From assembly GCF_905147045.1 (NCBI RefSeq), contig NC_065916.1, positions 6,116,468 to 6,180,467 of the forward strand: DNA of 64,000 nt. Direction: 5' to 3'. The first letter of the stretch is position 1. Every line of letters begins with the position of its first letter. Source of the DNA: Nymphalis io. Taxonomy: Eukaryota; Arthropoda; Insecta; Lepidoptera; Nymphalidae. The notes under the pieces are model-generated. The model worked only from the letters and a program-made list of their open reading frames with translations, did no database searches and was not told the origin of the DNA. A program made the position numbers and the translations under genes. Below are positions 51,460 to 61,386 of this stretch, piece after piece.

Positions 51460-52160
51460 AGCCAGCTCAATTGTCGTGAAATATCAGAAAGTGATACGCG
51501 ATATTGACCATAATCATAACATTCCAAGAACACACGCATCAAAATAGTATATCATAATAAGTCGATTGTCAACATGTCAAGCGAGCTGGTTCCTCTTATA
51601 CTTCTCGTAAAACTGTTACAAAGCGATGTCGTTAGACGTATGATGCGCACGAATCATCATCGGTGCATACATTGTTTCAAAAGGATAGTACAAAATACGA
51701 TAGCCGATTCCAATAAAGTGAAGGTAGAAAAACAACTTTAATGTAATATATCAGTTGTCTGGTTTCCATAGTACAAACTCTGCTTACTTTGGGATTAGAT
51801 GGCCCTGTGTGAACAATGTCCCAGGGTATTATTATTATATAACTTTGACCTTGAATTGACATGGTACCATTGGTCGAGATCAAAGTAACCTGAGGCCATA
51901 ATAGATTCGTGAAAAAATGAGGGTTGAACGCCCATAGAAATTGGCATTGTAAGAAATGTTAACCATCGCTTACATCGTCAATGGGACCTACCTTGGGAAC
52001 TAAGATGTTATGTCCCTTGAGTCTGTAATTACAGTGGCTCACTTACCCTTCAAACCGAAACACAACAATACCAAGTACTGCTGTTTTGCGGTATAATATC
52101 TGATGAGTGGGTGGTACCTACCAAGACGAGCTAGCACAAAGCCCAACCACTAGAGATTAA
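51460..52160. repeat. Family I with family C tail insert, then family B (-)
   Basis: 51460-51560 and 51838-51925 are family I. The gap contains a forward family C 3' end (51740-51838). 51922-52160 is a reversed family B. Confidence 0.6.
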
Positions 52161-52228
52161 AATGTATAAAAATAGTTAAGTATGTTGTGTTATAAATATG
52201 TATATGTATTATATATAAAAAAACTGTT

Positions 52229-52812
52229 TGAAGCGCATAATACAGCAGAGCTATTAGCAAATCGCAGGGAATATTGCAGGGAATCGCAGGGAAAAACATC
52301 GTGAGGAAACCTACATGTGTCTAATTTCACTGAAATTCTGCCACATGTGTATTCCACCAACCCGCATTGGAGCAGCGTGGTGGAATAAAAGTCGAGATGG
52401 CCCAGTGGTAAGAACGCGAGAATCTTAACCGATGATCGTGGGTTAAAACCCGGGCAAGCACCACTGAATTTTCATGTGCTTAATTTGTGATTATAATTCA
52501 TCTCGTGCTTTACGGTGAAGGAAAACATCGTGAGGAAACCTGCATGTGTCTAATTTCACTGAAATTCTGCCACATGTGTATTCCACCAACCCGCATTGGA
52601 GCAGCGTGGTGGAATAAGCTCCAAACCTTCTCCTCAAAATGAGGAGAGGAGGCCTTTAGCTCAGCAGTGGGACATTCACAGGCTGTGTAGGTGGAATAAG
52701 CTCCAAACCTTCTCCTCAAAATGAGGAGAGGAGGCCTTTAGCTCAGCAGTGGGACATTCACAGGCTGTTTCGGAGGGAATATGTAAATATAAGGTTTGTT
52801 TATCTTTATTAA
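52229..52812 (+). pseudogene. Decayed fragment related to the 23.3-kb ORF, split by SINEs
   Basis: 'gcataatacagcagagctat' (52235 on) and, after the SINE block, 'aaggtttgtttatctt' (52791 on) match the middle of the minus-strand 68-aa ORF at 23285-23491 in the same order. Together they cover about 75 bp of it. The 9-bp 'agggaatat' at 52266-52274 and 52774-52782 marks the duplicated insertion site. Not coding. Confidence 0.7.
52275..52773 (+). repeat. Family A SINE with a second full family A inside it
   Basis: The outer copy is 52287-52388 continuing at 52691-52770. The inner, complete copy is 52389-52690. The inner one is flanked by an exact 9-bp duplication 'gtggaataa' at 52380-52388 and 52691-52699. 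Confidence 0.85.
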
Positions 52813-53019
52813 ATTATAGTATAGTTAGGTTACATTTTGCAAATGTCACGTTTGACATGAAAGAGGTTGATCGGTGCAAACAAGATTAGAAAGTCAATTG
52901 AATTAAAAAAACAACACGATCTCTTTGTCATGCTTTGGGACATAACTCTGACATACCAAAAATATCTGTTCTCGAGTGAAGGAGATATTTTTAACAATAA
53001 TAATTATTTATCCGGCTGG

Positions 53020-53605
53020 CGAAGGGTAATAAGAGATCGTCACGCAAGCGCAAGCGATCCCGTGCGATTCCACGTTAAGACGGAAAGGGTACCGCTGGTT
53101 TTTTAGTGAGTATTCCGATGTTCGGGGCGCACTCGGCACTGTTCCCGTGGGGGAATACGTGACACGTTTTTCCAGCGAAAAAAAAGGGGCAATAACTAGA
53201 CGGGCCGGTTGGCGTGGTTGTTAGATACTTGCCTTTCACGCGCGAAAGTTGTGGGTTCGATTCCCACCCATGACAGCCATTTGTGTGCAGGAACATGTCC
53301 GATTGTCCTAAGTATGTATTAAGGATTGTCCCAGGATATTATTATTGTTATTAGATATTTATGTAGGATTTTGTATGTACAACTTCTCTTTCTACGTAAT
53401 ATTCTAATCCAATAACAATCTTATCGCTGATATAATTGTACAACCATAAATCTCTAATACAACACAGTAGCCAAGTACGAAGTAAAACTCCACACAAACA
53501 AACAAAGCCTCGCGAAACATCGACGCGAGTTAGTCAACGTTACCGTTACCGGGACCGCGTGTGCCTTAGATACAAAAGGTCGAATGTCATTCTAAACGCG
53601 GTCCA
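53020..53605. repeat. Family F (-), family C (+) and family G
   Basis: 53020-53185 is reversed F. 53196-53350 is a shortened C with B box 'gggttcgattccc'. 53460-53605 is family G. Confidence 0.65.
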
Positions 53606-53819
53606 CGCGTCAAACTCTACAAATAATTAAATATACCCACAATAGAATCACGCCCACGGAACAATCAACAACAGAATCTTTCTATTTTACAGACGCGTCA
53701 GAAAATATTTTTATATTTAAAAACTTAGTTTAATTTATTTAGTTTAAGTTAAAAATTATTAATCGAAATAACACATTAATTTTAAATGTGATATGTACAT
53801 AAATATTGTCACTTTCAGC

Positions 53820-54032
53820 AGTGCAATTATGTGACTCACTTCATCACTCACTCGTGAAATGTTGACAACCGACTTATATTGATATAGGTACAATTTTAAT
53901 GCGTGCATTCTGGTGATGTTGTATTTATTATGTCAATGTGTGTATATGTCACTCTGACATTTCACGACCGACATTTCGCTTTCACCGTTTTCTGCGATGA
54001 GTTTCGAGTTTGTTCTTACAGAATAGCCCTAC
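53820..54032 (+). repeat. Family I fragment
   Basis: 'actcgtgaaatgttgacaac' to 'cttacagaatagccctacc'. Reverse complement relationship to the left end of the 38.9-kb copy. Confidence 0.6.
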
Positions 54033-54389
54033 CTAGTTTGCAATTCGAGAAACTACATTTAGAAATATTACAAAAGATTTAAATAAACGCGTTCCGTGCA
54101 TATATCAAGTGGCGAATGTCTGAACTTAACATTGGTTAAGAAACCTTTATTACACGAACGACACCGGAATGGGTAGTTACTATTTTATATGTCCACTACA
54201 CACGAGGTTGCTTGTTAGACTCCGCTAGTAGTACAGACATTGTACGCCAGTTTGACGTACAATATCATTCTCTATTTCCATAAATTTTGTGATTTTTAAT
54301 TGAGTGCTATAACTTTATTTATCTGTGTATTTATTTAAGTATGAATTTCGACATAATAATGTTGTATTTATTTTCCTAATGACTGATTT

Positions 54390-55500
54390 TGGTCACGGCT
54401 TCAAATCTTATAGCAAGATATATAGTTCACAGAGGTATGCGCAAACACAGATGCACTGTATTCCCTCATAATACGATAGAACAAAAAAAGACAGGACAGG
54501 AAAAAATCCTGCACCCAAAGGACCAACAGCTTCATTATTAGATTAGCTTATGCGCGCGTGTGTAGAGGGGCAAGTGTCAGACACCCCATGTTTTTCCCCT
54601 TTTCTTTTATAACATGTCATGATTTTAGGTTGAGTAGTTGAGGCGTGAAAGCGTAACAAAGTTGGTATTTATAATATTAGTTAGAATTATAAATTGACTC
54701 AATAACTACGTAACATGTAGACAAAAACCTAATAGAACCTTAACCTTCTCCTGAAAGAGAGGAGAGAGGAGGAGAAGGGGAAGGAGAAAGGGGAGAGGTG
54801 GCCTTAGCCCAGCAGTGAGACATTCACAGGATGGTACCAGGTCGACACGTTTTACATAACTAAGATTAGTACAAATCGGCAATCGTTTAAAAAATGGTTA
54901 TGGTTGATATCGAAATGTTAATTTCACTGGTGGTAGGGCTTTGTGCATGCTCGTCTGGGTAGGTACTATCCACTCATCAGATATTCTACCGCAAAGTAGC
55001 AATACTTGGTATCACTGTGTTTTGGTTTGAAGGATGAGTGAGCCAGTGTATTAACAGGAACACGGGACATAACATCTTAGTTCCCAAGGTTGGTGGCGCA
55101 TTGGCGATGTAAGCGATGGTTAACGTTTCTTACAATGCCAATGTCTATGGACGCTGGTCACCACCTACGAGCACGTGGCCCATATGCTCGTCCGCCTACA
55201 TATTGTACATAAAAAAAACTCATACACATTAAAGTTTCAATCAATATTCAATAATTCAAGTAAAAGCTCACTTCCCTCTGCAAGCTCTTCTTGATACCAC
55301 TCATCAAATGTTCTACCGTAAAACAGCAGTACTTTGTATTGTTGCGTTCCGGTATAAAGGGTGAGTGAGTCAAGTGTAACCACAGGCACAAGGGACATAA
55401 CATCTCAGTACCCAAGATTATGGAACGGTTAATTTTTCTTACAACGCTAATGTCTATGGGCGGTGGTGACCAGTTACTCACTTACCATTGGATTATCATG
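54390..55500. repeat. Families D (-), A (+) and two B (+) in a row
   Basis: 54390-54545 is a reversed D scrap. 54735-54840 is an A 3' end with an expanded AG-rich run. 54929-55215 is a full B. 55262-55500 is a second, diverged B. Confidence 0.65.
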
Positions 55501-56850
55501 ACAAATCACAAAAACATGACACTTCAAAACACTTATTCAAAACCCACCAACCTCTATCCAAGTGCGTGCAGTGCGCTGCGCGTGCGCCGCTATAGAAGAT
55601 CACAGATTATAAATTAAAAACAAACATTTTTGTCGCCAGTTTAATATGAACACAATAATACAATACAATATTGAAACTAAAAAAAACATCAAAATTAATG
55701 ATACGATATCATACAACTTTATATTTATATAAAAAAAAAAATATCAAAAATACTCTATTTTGATATTACATACATATATATGAAAGTGACTTAACTACGA
55801 CTAATTATGGCAATACTAAAATTATTTCATTATGAATACATATATATATATATATATATATATAGATAAATAAATGTAACGTTGTATACAAAGCGATAGG
55901 CGCAGTCTAACTTTGCCGGTCAGATATTAGAAACGAATGCTTTCGCAGATATATTTTAAGCGGAGCTAGTCTTTAGACATAACAAGGCATGTATTTACGG
56001 CTGAATGTCGGTTAGGCTTAGTCTCTTAGAGACCTTCATCCAGGGCTGATAGCTATCCTGTCCGAGTTCAATTATAACCGACTAACGTTGCTACGCTATT
56101 TTGATTCTTATTACCTTTAAATGTTACAATGATCACAGTCAATATCGCATAACACTGTCATTTATTCGAATCTGTGATAATATTCAAATTTCATCTAACA
56201 GAATAGCTATAAAAAAGCATTGAGTGCAATCGGGAACTCGGTCTAAACGAATTACCTTGCCTTGCCTAACTACAAGCCAATCATTACTCATATTATACTA
56301 TATAACATATATAATATATAGCATAGTGGATGTAGAGATATATAAACAACTTCGAACTTGAATCGAAATGACGTTAGTCCAAAGTCCAAATCTAAATAAT
56401 CTGTGGAATTCATTGTCGATTCGTAAAACAAAATGACATTTTGAAAATCGAATATAATAATTGACCATAAAAAAACTGACCATAAAAATGTAAACATATA
56501 TAAAAATTTATATACTTATGCTTATATTTGTACGGTCGAATTTTTTTTTTTTTTAGTTTTATGTGCAGTTTTTTTTTTCTATTGACAACACCAAAGCTAG
56601 TTACAAAAAGAGAAAGAAAAGGCACTGTAATGTTATTGCCTATTTATATATATATATCTTCATAATGAAATATAATATAATTTTAAACCAAATTACTTAT
56701 ATATTAAAATTAATTAATTAATTATACATATATAATATGATTAAATACAATTGCTTTAAATTTGTGCGTTAAAACAATCAATTAGGAAAAGGCACTCATT
56801 TATATAATTTTTTTTTGTTCTTTTATATATTAAATGTACTTACATATACA
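55501..56850. other. AT-rich intergenic stretch with (AT)n run
   Basis: An AT dinucleotide run lies at about 55841-55863. 56118-56212 faintly resembles family I. No gene seen. Confidence 0.4.
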
Positions 56851-56854
56851 TTTT

Positions 56855-57020
56855 TTTATACAATAGAAAGGCGGATATGGGCCACCTGATGGTAAGTGAT
56901 CACCAACGCCCATAGACATTAGCATTGTAAGAAATGTTAACCATCGCTTACATCCTCAATTCACCACCAACCTTGGGAACTAAGATGTTATGTCCCATGT
57001 GCCTATTAATACACACAGTA
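56855..57020 (-). repeat. Family B, reversed 3' part
   Basis: 'gccacctgatggtaagtgat' to 'gggaactaagatgttatgtc'. 57021-57590 shows only AT-rich sequence. Confidence 0.75.
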
Positions 57021-57593
57021 CCTCATATCACATCAAAAGCATAATATTCTTAAGTAGATTCCGCCTGTGGCATGAGTAGTTAATATTTGAAAGCGTGACA
57101 AACAAAAAAACAAACAAACTCACTTTCGCATTTATAATATGATTTAAGATAAATCTGTTAATTGTAAAATAAAAACGGTTGAAGTTTATGATAGAGATTC
57201 TTAATAGAATCTACTTTTCGAACCGGTTGCAGCTTCACTTTTAAATATAACAATTCAAAAGTGCTTATAAGAACCTTTAATACGAGTATGTAAGTACATA
57301 TAATATCTATTTTTTATCATACATATTAAAAAGACAAACAATATTAACTATTCCATTGGCACAACGTATAAAAACTAATTCTTTATAATATTTACAAATA
57401 CTATTTACATACAAGTTTTGTAAAAAAAAAAAAAACAAATATAGAAATAAAATACGTTTATATACAAGAGTTATACGAATTAGGTTTTTATTATAAGCCC
57501 ACCCATCCGATCACAGGTCACGAGTGACAACGCTTAACCTATTTATTATAAAACTATTTTATTTTATTTCATTTAATATATATATTAACGACT

Positions 57594-57925
57594 GCCTCGT
57601 TAGTCTAGTACCTATATATAAGGCCGGAGACCCGGAGGTCCTGGGTTCAATTCCCAGGTCGGACCAATAAAAAGTTATTGAGTTTATCTGTCAGAAAATT
57701 CTCAGTAGCAGCCCGGAGTCTGGAAGTTGGAAGTGTGCACACTCCCGTGCCTCGGAAAGCACGTAAAGCCATTGGTGAACTCTTTCCGGACGTGTCGGAT
57801 TGCCGTCCCATCGGATTATGAGAGTTAAGGAATAGAAAGTGCACCTGTGTTTGCGCACACACTTGTGCACTATAATATGTCCTGCGTAGTTGGCTAATCT
57901 TTCTTGAGATTGGCCGCCATTACAT
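57594..57925 (+). repeat. Family D tRNA-derived SINE, full length reference copy
   Basis: Head 'gcctcgttagtctagtacc', B box 'gggttcaattcccag', body with 'aattctcagtagcagcc' and 'cgtgcctcggaaagcacgta', end 'gagattggccgccatt'. Confidence 0.85.
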
Positions 57926-57989
57926 AAGTTATAAATTCAAAAAATATTTATAAAAATTATTATATTTCAAAGGGATCCGAGCTTGCAGC

Positions 57990-58685
57990 CATCGCTGAAC
58001 GCGAGATGTATTATTATAAAAATTAAACTCGTGAAAGCTCAGTGGTGCTTGAATAGCGATCTTTAATTAAGATTCACACGTTCTAACCACTGGGCCATCT
58101 CGATTGATGTATGATTATTTTTTTCAGATTAGTCAGGGAGCTGATGGGAATGTCCGTATATGATTTGCTATGATTTATATCTATATGAAATTAATTTTAA
58201 AACGATACGAATTGCTTTGGTCAAATTAATTAAGGTCACAATGTATTTCAAAACATAATTGACATTTCTAGAACGATTCTATAAATAAGCCCTCGTTGAA
58301 GACGTGAGGTAATCAGATCATAACCCCCCACCATTTATAACAAATCGAAGTACTGTTAATTGATAATGCTGTCATACTATGGAATACATATGGAAAAACT
58401 ATCGCTTTTAATATAATATATTATCCTGGGACATTTTTCACACACGGCCATCTGATCCCAAATTAAGCTTGTACAAAGCTTGTACTATGGAAACCAGACA
58501 ACTGATATAATACATATACTATTTTTCTTTCGTAAATACATACTTGTATAGATAATTACAGCCAGACTCAGGACAAACAGACATGTACATGCACACAAAT
58601 ATCTGTCCTGGGTGGGAATCGAACCCACAACCTTCGGCGTGAAAGGCAAGCATCCACCAGCCACGACAACCGGCTCGTCAAATTT
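57990..58685 (-). repeat. Family A head fragment and full family C, both reversed
   Basis: 57990-58105 carries the A head ('ccactgggccatctcgatt'). 58420-58685 is a complete reversed C with 'gggaatcgaacccacaacc' on plus. Confidence 0.75.
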
Positions 58686-58689
58686 CAAT

Positions 58690-59160
58690 GAGACCTCGCT
58701 TGGTTACTGACAGCAATAACACTTCTGACGACGAGGATGGAACCAACTAAGTCTTCCAAGCTGTTGGACGTACGGGTCTGACAAATCCTAACACACACAA
58801 CATGCCAGGACCACAAGAGAATCGACGATAAAAAAAAAATAACAATAGAGAAGAAAAACAAAGGAAAACAGCTCTGATTTGATTTTTAAAACCTAAACAT
58901 TGAATAAGAAGAACAAATCATAATGAAATTTATCTCGTTGGCTCCCTAACTATAATTAATATTAAGTTCGCGACTCCGACTTGTATTGAAATACCTATTA
59001 TTATCTATCTAGACTCACGTATAAACACATTTTATTATTATTGGCATAATATCGATAAATCTTGTCAGTATATATCGTTAAAATAAATAAAAAACAATAC
59101 ATTATAATGAAATTAATTCGTATAAAAATAAAAAATTACAAATTTAACGGGATCGTTTAC
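58690..59160. other. No gene seen
   Basis: A short GC-richer piece at 58690-58830 has no motif. The rest is AT-rich. Confidence 0.4.
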
Positions 59161-59164
59161 TTTA

Positions 59165-59418
59165 GCGGATGATAAGCTAAACAATTAGTCTTCTTCTTAC
59201 GAATGTCATAACAATAATGAATGAGCGATATAAATCAGTATGTAAGCCGATGAGTATCTAAACAACTGTCTGTCTTCTTCTAACGAATGTCAAAACATTA
59301 ATGGCAGAGGGAGATAAATCAGTGTGTAAGCCGACGAGTAGCTAAACAACTATCTGTCTTCTTCTAATGAATGTCAAAACATTAATGGCAGAGGGAGATA
59401 AATCAGTGTGTAAGCCGA
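59165..59418 (+). repeat. Tandem array, three units of 81-84 bp
   Basis: Units begin near 59165, 59248 and 59332 and share 'taaacaa', 'gtcttcttct', 'gaatgtcaaaacattaatgg' and 'gataaatcagtgtgtaagcc'. The last unit runs into the family A head. Single relatives occur at 9395-9475 and 47075-47145. Confidence 0.75.
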
Positions 59419-59700
59419 GATGGCCCAGTGGTAAGAACGCGTGAATCTTAACCGATTTTCATTTGCTTAATTTCTGTTTATAATTCATCTCGTGCTTGAC
59501 GGTGAAGGAAAACATCGTGAGGAAACCTGCATGTGTCTAATTTCACCGAAATTCTGCGACGTGTATTCCACCATCCCGCATTGGAGCAGCGTGGTGGAAT
59601 AAGCTCGAAACCTTCTCCTCAAAAAGGGAGAGGAGGCCTTAGCCCAGCAGTGGGACAATCACAGGCTGTTACTGTACTGTAACTGTAACAAAACAGTGGC
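59411..59700 (+). repeat. Family A SINE, head partly deleted
   Basis: A box 'tggcccagtgg' present, B box deleted, body and 'ggctgttactgtactgtaac' tail present. Confidence 0.8.
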
Positions 59701-60104
59701 TGAGCAACGTTTATAAGTGTGACCTTCAATCATTAAATTTTAAAAAGAGAATCTTTAATTCCATAATGATAAATTACGTGTAAAATAAACACAGTTTATA
59801 TAAAAATATTATCTGTGAGATGTATTTTTTTTTTATCAAACAACAGAACCTCATTATTAACATAATAAGTTAATTTTATGTCACATAAAAAATATATAAA
59901 TCAAACGAACACAACACATTGTTACATTTCCAAACGCAATTAATTAGTTTTATTATGGGGGGGGGGGGATTATTCTACTTATTATATATTATATTATGTT
60001 ACTAGCAAAACGGAGAGGCCTTGCCATGTACATGTATACCAATTGTCATGGTTCGGTTGCACGGTAAAGTAGTTGATGTACAAAATTGGTATTTTATTTT
60101 TATA

Positions 60105-60232
60105 AATAGGGAGGACGTACACATGGGCCCTGAATACCTGATGGTCACCACAATTAGGCATTGGCATTGTCGCGCCACCAGCCTTGGGAACGTTATGTCC
60201 CTCGTGTCTGTTGTTACATAATAAAGCTCAAG
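60105..60232 (-). repeat. Family B, diverged reversed fragment
   Basis: 'acctgatggtcaccac', 'cgcgccaccagccttgggaa', 'gttatgtccctcgtg'. 60233-61386 is AT-rich, with a G-run near 61050 and a faint B scrap at 61130-61190. Confidence 0.6.
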
Positions 60233-61386
60233 TAAATATTTTATCAACTTCAATTATTATTGAAGACCTCCACTTGGTTTTAATCCCACGCTGGTGATAT
60301 CCTATTATTGGAAATGCTTTAAATCACCAAAAAGAATAATTATCGTAATACTTTCACGCCCTTGTTTATTTTATTTTTTTCAATTATCGTCATTATATAA
60401 CAAGGCCTTTGCCTATTTCGATACGTGCATACATACCTACATCCTTATTATATATTTTTATTATATCTCATCTAAGTGTTAAGAAAAACTAGATTTTTTT
60501 TAGATTTTCGAATCATTTTCATATTTATCTTTTAGTTATATAAAAATTCGGTTACCTATCTATTTATTTACATTATTTACACGACAAATTTATATTTATC
60601 TTCCTATTTTACAGCCATTTTGATATATTTGATAAAAAAACCATTTATTTTAAATAAAACCCATTAACGGCCGATGATAATAACACAACGTTTCAATATG
60701 TAACGTTTGAGTGATTCATTTCCAACGAAAACTAATTAAATTTCTATCACGTGCCATAGTGGTTTTTCAAAATAGTAAAACCAAAAAAAAGGATGGGATA
60801 TGGATGGATACGACAGCAAATTATACTTCTAAATTATCATTAAAAAAATATGTACAGCTAGCCTTAAATTAATATGTACCGTCTGCATAGCAATCAGCTT
60901 CGAATATTTTTTAGTGGAAGACATGAAAGAAAAATATACAGGATCAAATTCGGACATACAATTGGATAAACAACGTAAGTAAAGCCGTAATATTCATTAA
61001 TTATTTATATACATTTATATATTACCAGGTGATTGAGGGCATTTGGAGGGGGGGGGGGGTAATTACAATCCATACTTAGAATGGCTTTACCTCTAAACGG
61101 CAATAATTCGAGCTGCTTCGTTACCATTTGTCAGGTGAATGAGCCAGTGTAATTATCAGCATAAGTATTATTAGATTGTATCGTTGGCTGCGAATTGACA
61201 ATCTACGAATCGATTTATACATATTTCTGACAATATCTATGGACGCAACCAATCAACATCGACTTTTAATATATATATTTTAAAAATAACTTATTTTTCA
61301 GGCTAACTGTACATTTTTGTCTAAAAACTACACTGGATAGTACAACTATAATAAAGTTAATAGTTTAATTGTATTTATAAAATAGC

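Noticed and set aside
58690..58830. Possible coding remnant of a DNA transposon (acidic stretch before a stop)
   Set aside because: Too short and broken; no catalytic motif or TIR found.
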